Source: Novosphingobium sp.
Lineage (GTDB): Bacteria > Pseudomonadota > Alphaproteobacteria > Sphingomonadales > Sphingomonadaceae
Reading direction: 5' to 3'
DNA length: 41,055 bases
Assembly: GCF_025351285.1 (NCBI RefSeq)
Contig: NZ_JANXWG010000089.1
Location: 1 to 41,055 of the forward strand
Part shown: in pieces, positions 33,690 through 41,055 of the stretch
Layout of the letters: each line of letters opens with the position of its first letter
Numbering within the stretch: the first letter of the stretch is position 1
The notes under the pieces: generated by a model
What the model was told of the DNA's origin: nothing
What the model saw: the letters and a program-made list of their open reading frames with translations, nothing else
Databases searched by the model: none
Made by a program: the position numbers and the translations under genes

Positions 33690-33828
33690 GGCGAGACCCT
33701 GGCCCGCCGGTCGAAGGTACGGTCTCGGGCGCCATTGCCCGAATGGCGGTTGGCGGGCTGCCTGATCGTGGTCAAGGTCGTCCCGACTGGTTGAGTGAGT
33801 GCACCGGGCAGCGGGAGGGCGGCCGTCT

Positions 33829-35349
33829 ATGACACAGCATCTGGTCTCGATCCGACGTCCCGAACCCAGCGAAGCCGCGTGCCGGTTTCTCGAAGGATCG
33901 CATCGGCTCTATATCGATGGCGATTGGGTCGAGGGCGAAGGCCGCACGATCGCGGTCGAGAATCCCGCGCGCGAGCAATGCCTTGCCGAAATTCGCGCCG
34001 CCTCGGTTGCGCAACTCGACCAGGCCGTCGCCGCCGCGCGGGCCGCGATGGCGGGACATTGGGGCCGCACATCGGGGCGCGATCGCGGCGAAATGCTGCA
34101 ACGCTTCGCCACCCTGCTCGATGCCCGGGCGGACCTGATCGGCGAAGTGATGACGCTCGACAACGGCTCGCCACTGGCGTCGTCGCGGATGGTGGTGAAG
34201 TTTCTCGCGGCTGAATTGTTCCGTTATTACGCGGGCTGGGCGACCAAGATTGCGGGCGAAAGCTTCACCCCGACGATCGGCGCGCGGCCCGATACCGATT
34301 TCCTCGTCGCCACGATCCGCGAACCGATCGGCGTGGTCGGCGCGATCGTGCCGTGGAACGCGCCGCCGGGGATGATCGCGCTCAAGCTGGCGCCGGCGCT
34401 GGCGGCGGGCTGCGCGGTGGTGCTCAAGACCGCGGAACTGGCGCCGCTGGTCGGCCAGATATTCGCCGAATTGTGGGAGGAAGTGGGCGGCCCGCCGGGG
34501 TCGTTCAACCTGGTTCACGGATATGGCGAGGACATCGGCGCCGCAATGGCCGCGCATCCCGGCATCGACAAGATCGCCTTTACCGGGTCGACCGCGGTCG
34601 GTCGCCGGATCGTCGAGGCGGCGACCGGAAATCTCAAGAAGGTCAGCCTGGAACTCGGCGGAAAATCGCCGGTGGTGATCTTTCCCGATGCCGATCTGGC
34701 CACCGCGATCCCGACCGCGTCGATGGCCTGCTATTTGTCGACCGGGCAGCAATGCATGGCCGGGTCCAGGCTGTTCGTGCACCGCGACATTCACGACGAA
34801 GTGGCCGAAGGCGTCGCCGCGCACGCGCGCACGCTCAAGGTCGGCGACGGGCTCGCCCCCGATACCGTGCTCGGCCCGGTCATCTCCGCACGGCAGAAGG
34901 CGCGGATTCTCGACTATATCGCCATCGCCCGCGACGAAGGTGCGCATGCCTTGCTCGACAGCGCACCGATCGACGGACCGGGCCACTTTCTTGGACCCGT
35001 GCTGTTCACCCAGGTCACTCCCGGCATGAGGATCGAACAGGAAGAGGTGTTCGGCCCGGTCCTCAGCCTCATCAGGTTCGATGACGAAGAGGAAGTGATC
35101 GCCGACGCCAATGGCACGCCCTATGGGCTGTCAGGGTCGGTCTGGACCCGCGACATCCAGCGCGCGTTGCGTGTCGCCAAGCGGATCGATTCGGGCCAGG
35201 TGGGCGTCAACATACACGGCGCGATGAGCCCCGAAACGCCGTTCGGCGGCAATCGCCTTTCCGGCTGGGGCCGCGAATTCGGCCGTGAAGGGCTGGATGG
35301 CTATCTCAAGACCAAGGCAATCAGCATCAACCTGGGCGCAAAACCATGA
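33829..35349 (+). CDS. aldehyde dehydrogenase
   Basis: This 506-residue protein starts at the ATG at 33829; an upstream GTG at 33799 gives only non-family residues. It has the full ALDH pattern: the VPWNAPP region (IVPWNAPPGMIALKLAPALA), FTGSTAVGR for NAD, catalytic Glu275 (ELGGKSPVV), catalytic Cys309 (STGQQCMAG) and the EEVFGPVLSLI motif. It oxidises an aldehyde to the acid with NAD(P). It starts a plus-strand operon that runs to the window end with overlaps or short gaps; its stop overlaps the next start (ATGA). Confidence 0.95.
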   Translation: MTQHLVSIRRPEPSEAACRFLEGSHRLYIDGDWVEGEGRTIAVENPAREQCLAEIRAASVAQLDQAVAAARAAMAGHWGRTSGRDRGEMLQRFATLLDARADLIGEVMTLDNGSPLASSRMVVKFLAAELFRYYAGWATKIAGESFTPTIGARPDTDFLVATIREPIGVVGAIVPWNAPPGMIALKLAPALAAGCAVVLKTAELAPLVGQIFAELWEEVGGPPGSFNLVHGYGEDIGAAMAAHPGIDKIAFTGSTAVGRRIVEAATGNLKKVSLELGGKSPVVIFPDADLATAIPTASMACYLSTGQQCMAGSRLFVHRDIHDEVAEGVAAHARTLKVGDGLAPDTVLGPVISARQKARILDYIAIARDEGAHALLDSAPIDGPGHFLGPVLFTQVTPGMRIEQEEVFGPVLSLIRFDDEEEVIADANGTPYGLSGSVWTRDIQRALRVAKRIDSGQVGVNIHGAMSPETPFGGNRLSGWGREFGREGLDGYLKTKAISINLGAKP

Positions 35350-36512
35350 GCGATGCGCGCATCCTGATCGTAGGCGCCGGGATCGGCGGGCTGGTCGCGG
35401 CGCTGGCGCTGGTGCAGCGCGGATTCGAGGTCGAAGTCCACGAAGCCGCATCGGTGCTGGGCGAAGTCGGCGCCGGGCTGACGCTGAGTCGCGGATCGCA
35501 GCACGTGTTCCGCGCGCTTGGCCTGATGGACGCGATCGCGCCGTTTGCCTGCCCGGCGGCGGGTTTCGCGTTTTTGCATTACAGGACCGGCGCAGTGCTT
35601 GCGGGCCAACTCGACTTTGCCAGCGGTGGCCCCGACGATGGCCAGGCCGACATCGGCCGACAGATCCACCGCGCCGATCTCCACCGCGTGCTGGCGCAGG
35701 CATTGACCGAACGCGCACCGGGCGCGCTGCATCTCGCTTCGCGGCTGACTGGGATCGAGGAAACCGCGAATGGCGTGCGTGCATGTTTTGCCGGCGGCGC
35801 AATTGCCACGGGCGACGCACTCATCGGTGCCGATGGCGTCCGCTCGATCGCGCGCGAATGCCTGTTCGGCGAGCAAGCCCCCCGCTACACCGGTCAGATC
35901 GCCTACCGCTTCCTGGTCGGCCGCGACGCCGCGCGGGCCTGCATGGGATTGGGCCGGGGCGGCGTGTTCCTGGGGCCGGGGCGGACCTTCAACCGCTATA
36001 CCCTGCGCGGCGGAGACGTGGTCAATTGTGTCGGCATCGCGCGGCATCAGGGCTGGACCGACGACGGCTGGTCGACCCCGGCCGATCCCGCCGAAGTGTT
36101 CGACGCCTTCGCCGGCTGGCATCCCGACGTGATCGGGTTGATCCGGCAGGCGCAATCGCTGATCAAGTGGGGCCTGTTCGATCGCGCGCCGATGCCGCAG
36201 TGGTCGCAAGGGCACGCCACGCTTTTGGGCGATGCGGCGCACCCGATGCTGCCATTCCTGGGCATGGGCGCGGCGATGGCGATCGAGGACGGCATGATTC
36301 TCGCGCGCGCGTTTGCCGCCGAAGCCGGGGTGGAGCCGGCCTTCGCACGCTATGAAGCGAGCCGAAAACAGCGCACCGCGCTCGTCCATGCCAAGTCGGT
36401 CGAACAGGGCGAACTGACGCAGGCGCGCGATCCCGAGAACTACGATGCCTCGTCCGCGCCGGCCAGCGATCCTGCGATTGTCGCATACGATCCAGTCGCT
36501 ACGCCGATCTAG
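35346..36512 (+). CDS. FAD-dependent aromatic-ring-type monooxygenase
   Basis: This 388-residue flavoprotein monooxygenase is of the salicylate/3-hydroxybenzoate 6-hydroxylase type. Motifs in order: GxGxxG (GAGIGGLVAALALVQRG), the DG motif (IGADGVRSIAREC) and the GD motif (LLGDAAHPMLPFLGMGAAMA). The single protein with FAD and NAD(P)H sites hydroxylates a phenolic or other ring. It overlaps the ALDH gene. It suggests that the aldehyde-derived acid, or a later product, is hydroxylated. Confidence 0.9.
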   Translation: MSDARILIVGAGIGGLVAALALVQRGFEVEVHEAASVLGEVGAGLTLSRGSQHVFRALGLMDAIAPFACPAAGFAFLHYRTGAVLAGQLDFASGGPDDGQADIGRQIHRADLHRVLAQALTERAPGALHLASRLTGIEETANGVRACFAGGAIATGDALIGADGVRSIARECLFGEQAPRYTGQIAYRFLVGRDAARACMGLGRGGVFLGPGRTFNRYTLRGGDVVNCVGIARHQGWTDDGWSTPADPAEVFDAFAGWHPDVIGLIRQAQSLIKWGLFDRAPMPQWSQGHATLLGDAAHPMLPFLGMGAAMAIEDGMILARAFAAEAGVEPAFARYEASRKQRTALVHAKSVEQGELTQARDPENYDASSAPASDPAIVAYDPVATPI

Positions 36513-36612
36513 GCCGCTTACCCGCTATCCGGGTATCGCGGGCAAGCGGCCTGTCGCGCTGCCCGCCACTGGCCAAGGATGGTCCATATCTTCCAGCGCA
36601 CTTAGGGATGCC

Positions 36613-37401
36613 ATGACCTTTTCCACGCTGACTTATGAGAAGCAGGACCGCATCGCGACGGCCACGTTTACCCGTCCACACGCGCTCAACGCGATCGACG
36701 AGGCGCGGCTGGCCGATCTCGAAGCCGTGCTCGACGATGCCGAGACGGATCAGAACATCGGCGCGCTGATCCTGACCGGCACCGGCCGCGCGTTCTGCGT
36801 CGGCCTCGATCTGGGGCTTCTCGAACGCGCCTTCGACGATGTCGACTATTTCGAGGCGACCGTGCGCCGGCTCAATGCGATCATCACGCGGATCGAAAAG
36901 CTGCCGATCCCGGTGATCGCTGCGATCAACGGCTTTACTCGCGCCGGCGGGTTCGAGATGTCGCTCGGCTGCGATTTCATCATCGTCGCCGATGATGCCA
37001 GGATCGGCGATGTCCACACCGATGCCGGGGTGGTGCCGGCCTGCGTAACGATGCGACTCAAGCGCAAGGTGGGTGACCAGCGCGCCAAGGACCTGCTGTG
37101 GACCGCGCGCTGGCTCACCGGACAGGAAGCGGTCGACTTCGGGCTGGCACTGAAGTCGGTGCCCGCCGCGTCGCTGATCGCGGAAACGCGAGCTTATGCG
37201 GCCAGCCTTATCGACAAGCCGCGCCCCGCGCTGGCCATGCTCAAGGACATCATGCTGACCGGCGCGGATATGACCGCCGAGCAAGCCGCCGACTACGAAC
37301 TGGCCGGCTTCGTGCGTTACATGCGCGAACAGCCTTACGGTCGCGAAGGCTACTATGCCTTCCGCGAGGGCCGCCGGCCGGCGTGGAAAGCAGTCGCTTG
37401 A
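36613..37401 (+). CDS. enoyl-CoA hydratase/isomerase-family protein
   Basis: This 262-residue protein begins MTFSTLTYEKQDRIATATFT. It has the crotonase oxyanion and CoA-binding features (GRAFCVGLDLGLLER, and NGFTRAGGFEMSLGCDFIIV, where the Glu corresponds to the first catalytic Glu). The second catalytic Glu position of true hydratases reads His here (DVHTDAGVV). It may therefore be a different crotonase-fold enzyme, such as a hydrolase, isomerase or ring-cleaving enzyme, on a CoA ester. The CoA ligase at the end of the operon would supply such a substrate. Confidence 0.88.
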   Translation: MTFSTLTYEKQDRIATATFTRPHALNAIDEARLADLEAVLDDAETDQNIGALILTGTGRAFCVGLDLGLLERAFDDVDYFEATVRRLNAIITRIEKLPIPVIAAINGFTRAGGFEMSLGCDFIIVADDARIGDVHTDAGVVPACVTMRLKRKVGDQRAKDLLWTARWLTGQEAVDFGLALKSVPAASLIAETRAYAASLIDKPRPALAMLKDIMLTGADMTAEQAADYELAGFVRYMREQPYGREGYYAFREGRRPAWKAVA

Positions 37402-37415
37402 GCAGGAGCGCGGCC

Positions 37416-39131
37416 ATGGTGCGGATCTGGTTCCTTGCCATGATGCTAGGGCTCTTTGCCGGGTCCGCGCCGGCTCATGCCCAGGACCAGGCCGCACGCT
37501 GCGCCGCGCTCGAAGGCGGCGCACTCGCCGCGTTGCCAAGCGCGGCTACTTATATCGTCAAAGCAAAAGCCCAACCCGCCTCCGCCGAACGCCAGGCCTA
37601 TTGCGCGGTCGAAGGCTATGTGAACCCCACCGACCGCTTCGGCATGTACCTGCCGATCGACCATTGGAACGGACGCTACCTCGTGCGCGGGTGCGGTGGC
37701 AGTTGCGGTTCGGCCGCGGTCGAACTCGCTTGCGGGCGGCACGTGCGCGATGGCTACGCGTGCCTGATCACCGACATGGGGCACTATTCCACGCTGGTCG
37801 ATAACACCTGGGTCGACAACAATCTGATGGGGCTGGTCGACTTCGGCTACCGCGCGACGCATGTCACCACCGTCGCGGGCAAGGCATTGGTGCGCGCGTT
37901 CTACGGCAAGGCACCGCTCAAATCCTACTTCTTCGCCTGTTCCACCGGCGGCCGGCAGGGGCTGATCGAGGCGCAGCGCTTTCCCGAGGATTTCGACGGC
38001 ATCGTCGCGATCGCACCCGCCAGCCTGCACCCGTTCGGCGGGGTCAAGCCGGCCGAGGTTTCGGACATCGACGCGTTCAACACCGGCCCCGATGATCGCC
38101 CGATTCTGCCGAACCGCAAGGCACTGCTGATCCACGCGGCGGTCGTGCGGCAGTGCGATTTGAACGACGGGGTGCGTGATGGGCTGATCGGCGATCCGCG
38201 CCGCTGCGCGTTCAAACCCAGTCAGTTGCTGTGCCGGACTTCGGATACCCGCTCCTGCCTCACCGCCGCGCAAGTTGCCGTCGTGGACAAGCTCTACACC
38301 TGGCGCGGGGCAGAAAAAGGCTCTGAACTCAACTGGATCGGCAACTACTTGCGCGATGCCACGCTGCCCGGCGAAGTGTCCAAACCGGTGTTCGACCTGG
38401 CCGTGGGGCGCGGCGATCCGGTGGTGACCGAAACAATGATCGCACCCAACAACCCCGACTTGCGCGCCTTTCGCGACCACAATTCGCGCCTGCTCCTTGT
38501 GCAGGGCTGGGCCGACCATTCGGTCATGCCGCCGCCGACGATCGAATACTACGAAACGATGGCCACGACGATGGGCGGACCCGCCGCCACCCGCAATTTC
38601 GCGCGGCTCTACATGATCCCCGGCATGGACCATTGCTCGGGCGGCGAAGGCGCCTCGGCGATCGACTACATGGCTGCGATCACCGGTTGGGTCGAAGAGG
38701 GGAACGCTCCCGAATACCTCTACGGCGTGCACCCGCTGCCCGGCGCACCGCTCGATTACTTCGGCATCGACCTGCACCGGCTGGACCGCAAGTGGTATGG
38801 GTTCGAGCGTAACCATTTTGCCTGGACCGGTCCCGGCAAAACGGCCGTGAGCAAGCCGACCGGCGTGACCACCCCGGTCCAGCCCGTGCAACCGCTGGGC
38901 GCAACGCTCACGCAGGCGATCACCGAGGCCGATCGGCTGGGCAGCGCCTCGGGCTATTCGCGCCGCTCGATCCTCAGCGGCATCGAAAAGGCGATCTGGC
39001 AAACCTTCTACCAAGCCGGCGCCGATGATGCGGCGCAGCGCGCGGCCGTGGCCGCGATCGATCGCACCGGGCTGTCGCCGGTGGCATTGGAGGCGGTGAA
39101 CCGCATGAGCGCAGAACTGGCGCTCGACTGA
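37416..39131 (+). CDS. exported tannase/feruloyl esterase-family protein
   Basis: This 571-residue protein starts at 37416, with AGGAG upstream. It has a signal peptide (about 1-23, ending AHAQD) and the tannase/feruloyl esterase fold. The catalytic triad is visible: Ser176 in ACSTGGRQGL, Asp367 in GWADHSVMPP and His406 in GMDHCSGGEG. The Cys before Ser176 and the Cys after His406 form the typical bridge. It should cleave aromatic esters (ferulate, gallate or terephthalate-type) in the periplasm or outside. The product acids would feed the intracellular enzymes. The stop overlaps the next start (TGATG). Confidence 0.92.
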   Translation: MVRIWFLAMMLGLFAGSAPAHAQDQAARCAALEGGALAALPSAATYIVKAKAQPASAERQAYCAVEGYVNPTDRFGMYLPIDHWNGRYLVRGCGGSCGSAAVELACGRHVRDGYACLITDMGHYSTLVDNTWVDNNLMGLVDFGYRATHVTTVAGKALVRAFYGKAPLKSYFFACSTGGRQGLIEAQRFPEDFDGIVAIAPASLHPFGGVKPAEVSDIDAFNTGPDDRPILPNRKALLIHAAVVRQCDLNDGVRDGLIGDPRRCAFKPSQLLCRTSDTRSCLTAAQVAVVDKLYTWRGAEKGSELNWIGNYLRDATLPGEVSKPVFDLAVGRGDPVVTETMIAPNNPDLRAFRDHNSRLLLVQGWADHSVMPPPTIEYYETMATTMGGPAATRNFARLYMIPGMDHCSGGEGASAIDYMAAITGWVEEGNAPEYLYGVHPLPGAPLDYFGIDLHRLDRKWYGFERNHFAWTGPGKTAVSKPTGVTTPVQPVQPLGATLTQAITEADRLGSASGYSRRSILSGIEKAIWQTFYQAGADDAAQRAAVAAIDRTGLSPVALEAVNRMSAELALD

Positions 39132-39994
39132 TGGCGGGCGGCTTCATCGATATCGTCTGCAACATCTACACCCCCGAGGCGGTCGCCAACGGCTGGACCG
39201 GGCTCGACGACGATTTCAAGCGGCAGGTGCGGATGCCGACCGAGATGTTCAACGGCGTCTCGATCGATGACTACTTGCGCAAGATGGACCGCGCCGGGAT
39301 CGAACGGTCGCTGCTGATCGCGGTGCGCGCGGGCGACTTGCGCGTGCGCGGATCTTGGGAGATTCCGTACATCGAGATCGCGCGGATCGTCGAGCGGCAC
39401 CCCGACCGCTTCTCCGCGCTGGCTGGGATCGACCAGACGCGCGGGATGCAGGGCCTGCGCGATCTGGAGCATGCAGTCAACCAGATGGGCTTTATCGGCG
39501 CGCACTGGTATCCGCACTGGTTCGCGTGCCCGCCCGACGCACCTCAGATTTATCCCTATTACGCCAAGTGCTGCGAACTCGACATTCCGATCATGATGCA
39601 GGTCGGGCACAACCTGGTCTATTCGAAGGACCGCCGGCTGCCGTCGGTGGCGCGGCCGATCCTGCTCGACCAGGTGGCGATCGATTTCCCCGAACTCAAG
39701 ATCATCGGCATCCACATCGGCGTGCCTTGGACCGACGAGATGATCTCGATGTGCTGGAAGCATGACAACATCTTCACCGCCGGCGACGCTTACGCACCCA
39801 AGCACTGGCCGCCGCAATACATCCGCTATGCCGACAGCTACGGTGCCCACAAGGTGCTGTTCGGCACCGACTGGCCGGTGATCGATCCCGAACGCGCGGT
39901 GCGCGAAGTGGCGGATTTCGGGATGAAGCCCGCCAACCACGCGAAGCTGATGCGCGACAATGCGCTGGCCGTGTTCGGCAAGCTGCCGCGATGA
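39131..39994 (+). CDS. amidohydrolase-2-family protein without the HxH motif
   Basis: This 287-residue TIM-barrel protein is of the amidohydrolase-2 group (ACMSD and 2,6-dihydroxybenzoate decarboxylase relatives). The late motifs are present: IGAHWYPHW, IIGIHIGVPWTDE and FGTDWP with the catalytic Asp. The first metal motif, normally DxHxH, reads DIVCNIYT here, so metal binding must differ or be absent. Relatives decarboxylate or hydrolyse aromatic and ring-derived acids. It overlaps the genes on both sides. Confidence 0.85.
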   Translation: MAGGFIDIVCNIYTPEAVANGWTGLDDDFKRQVRMPTEMFNGVSIDDYLRKMDRAGIERSLLIAVRAGDLRVRGSWEIPYIEIARIVERHPDRFSALAGIDQTRGMQGLRDLEHAVNQMGFIGAHWYPHWFACPPDAPQIYPYYAKCCELDIPIMMQVGHNLVYSKDRRLPSVARPILLDQVAIDFPELKIIGIHIGVPWTDEMISMCWKHDNIFTAGDAYAPKHWPPQYIRYADSYGAHKVLFGTDWPVIDPERAVREVADFGMKPANHAKLMRDNALAVFGKLPR

Positions 39995-41055
39995 GTACGG
40001 CGCGCGCCGGCCCAGCAACCTTCCATCCGCTGACCTTCGGCGGCGCGATCAGGTCTGCGGCCGGGCGCATTCCGGGCAAGATCGCCATCGTCGACGGGCC
40101 GCGCCGGCTGTCATTCGGCAATCTGGCCCGGCGGATCGACCGGCTGCGCGATGCGGCGATCACCACGCTCGGGATCGCACCTGGCGAAAATGTCGCGATC
40201 CTGTCGCGCAATCGCGCAGAATTCATCGAGGTGGTCGCGGGCCTGCCCGATGCGGGCGCGGCGGTCGCGACGGTCAACCCCCGCCTGACCCCACGCGAAA
40301 TCGCCGAAGTCATCGCCGACGCTGGCGCGCGGTTGGTGTTTGCCGATGCGGAGTCTGCGGCGCTGATCCGCAAGGCCGCGCTCGCGGTCGAAGTGATCGA
40401 GTTCGGCGAAGCTTACGAACGCCTGCTGACCGAAGCACAATCCCCGCCGACCCTCCCGCTGATCGGCGAATGCGATGCCTGGACCATCCCCTATACCTCG
40501 GGCACCACCGGCAAGCCCAAGGGCGTGATCCTGTCGCACCGCTCGCGCATGCTGGTCGGGCTGGTTTGCGCCGCGGAATTCGGCTGCTTCGGCCCCGACG
40601 ATCATTTCCTGGCAATGACGCCGATGAACCACGGCGGCGGCCTCGGGTTTCCTTGCGGTATCCTCGCGGCCGGCGGATCGATCGAAATCCTCGACAAGTT
40701 CGAGCCCGAACAGACGCTCGAACGCCTCAAGTTCGGCGGCGTCACGGGTCTGTTCATGGTGCCGACGCACTTCCAGATGATCTTCGCGCTAACTCCCGAG
40801 ATATTGGCCAAGTACGCCCGGCCCGAAACGCTGAAGGCGATTCTCGCCAACGCAGCGCCGCTGCCGCAGGCGCTCAAGCCGCAGATCCTGGATTATTTCG
40901 GCGATCGCGTTTTGCACGAACTTTACGCCGCGACCGAGACTGGCCTGGTCTGCAACCTGCGCCCACAGCACCAGCTTGCCAAGGCAAGTTGCGTCGGCAC
41001 CACCTTCGCCCACGTCGAAGCCGAGGTTCGCCGCGCCGATGGGTCGATCTGCGAT
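39991..41055 (+). CDS. AMP-forming acyl-CoA synthetase/ligase, 3' end cut by window
   Basis: The first 355 residues are present, starting at the ATG at 39991, which overlaps the previous stop (ATGA). The adenylate-forming motif is clear: YTSGTTGKPKGVILSH at about 169-184, followed by LAMTPMNHGGGLGFPCG and LYAATETGLVCNL. It activates a carboxylic acid with ATP and CoA. Similarity is to class I medium- or long-chain and aromatic-acid CoA ligases; acid specificity cannot be read. With the crotonase-fold protein of the same operon, CoA-dependent side-chain or ring breakdown is likely. Confidence 0.93.
   Translation, partial: MSTARAGPATFHPLTFGGAIRSAAGRIPGKIAIVDGPRRLSFGNLARRIDRLRDAAITTLGIAPGENVAILSRNRAEFIEVVAGLPDAGAAVATVNPRLTPREIAEVIADAGARLVFADAESAALIRKAALAVEVIEFGEAYERLLTEAQSPPTLPLIGECDAWTIPYTSGTTGKPKGVILSHRSRMLVGLVCAAEFGCFGPDDHFLAMTPMNHGGGLGFPCGILAAGGSIEILDKFEPEQTLERLKFGGVTGLFMVPTHFQMIFALTPEILAKYARPETLKAILANAAPLPQALKPQILDYFGDRVLHELYAATETGLVCNLRPQHQLAKASCVGTTFAHVEAEVRRADGSICD

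Noticed and set aside
33772..34986. A 404-residue minus-strand frame opposite the aldehyde dehydrogenase
   Set aside because: Antisense shadow, rich in Arg, His and Gly, without motifs.
37098..37415. Extension of the tannase-type protein upstream of 37416
   Set aside because: It overlaps the crotonase-fold gene out of frame; the ATG at 37416 has a ribosome site and a signal peptide right after it.
37446..39014. A 522-residue minus-strand frame opposite the tannase-type gene
   Set aside because: Antisense shadow in GC-rich DNA; the plus-strand gene has a signal peptide and a full catalytic triad.

Overview
The window looks like a chromosomal segment of a GC-rich alphaproteobacterium, most probably a sphingomonad (Novosphingobium or Sphingomonas type). 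This rests on gene families and gene order (rlmB next to tRNA-Tyr, HU next to lon, a PspA/LemA/M48 cluster, small sphingomonad-type orphan proteins); no marker gene was searched. 

Left flank (1-1693): the start of an IS3-type transposase interrupts the 3' end of a tyrosine-recombinase gene, which follows an HU gene on the minus strand. This looks like the remains of an older integrated element. 

Integrated element (about 1694-11648, about 9.96 kb): it sits against the 3' end of a tRNA-Tyr gene and is bounded by a near-perfect 34-bp direct repeat that includes the tRNA 3' end and its encoded CCA. It carries a P4-type integrase, two orphan proteins, an AlpA-like regulator, and a tightly overlapping replication operon: two small proteins, a Toprim primase, a DUF927 helicase-type ATPase and four further orphans. 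At the right end are four separately started genes: three exported proteins and a zinc ribbon. No relaxase, capsid, portal or terminase is visible, so it resembles a phage satellite or other hitchhiking island. The gene after the helicase contains 13 copies of GGTGTTCC or its complement on 9-bp spacing in both orientations, read in two frames, which is a strong candidate for an in-gene replication origin (iterons). 

Core region (11649-25047): tRNA-Tyr, rlmB, a lipoprotein, a Na+/Ca2+ exchanger-family protein, a second HU gene with a terminator, lon, an envelope-stress-like cluster (membrane protein, PspA-like, LemA, M48 protease), small orphan genes, an acyltransferase-3 protein and a small membrane protein. 

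Catabolic region (25186-41055, runs off the right edge): it opens with the C-terminal remnant of an acyl-CoA dehydrogenase. Then come an SDR, an FAD-linked oxidase, a LysR regulator, a DUF1838 protein, two alpha/beta hydrolases, a zinc alcohol dehydrogenase, an IclR regulator, an aldehyde dehydrogenase, an FAD monooxygenase, an enoyl-CoA hydratase-family protein, an exported tannase/feruloyl esterase, an amidohydrolase-2 protein and an AMP-forming CoA ligase. Together they suggest uptake and step-wise breakdown of an aromatic or other cyclic ester: ester cleavage, alcohol-aldehyde-acid oxidation, ring hydroxylation, CoA activation and chain shortening. The substrate cannot be named from sequence. 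Several enzymes lack a canonical catalytic residue (hydrolase with His for Ser, amidohydrolase without HxH, hydratase without the second Glu), so this may be an uncharacterised pathway.
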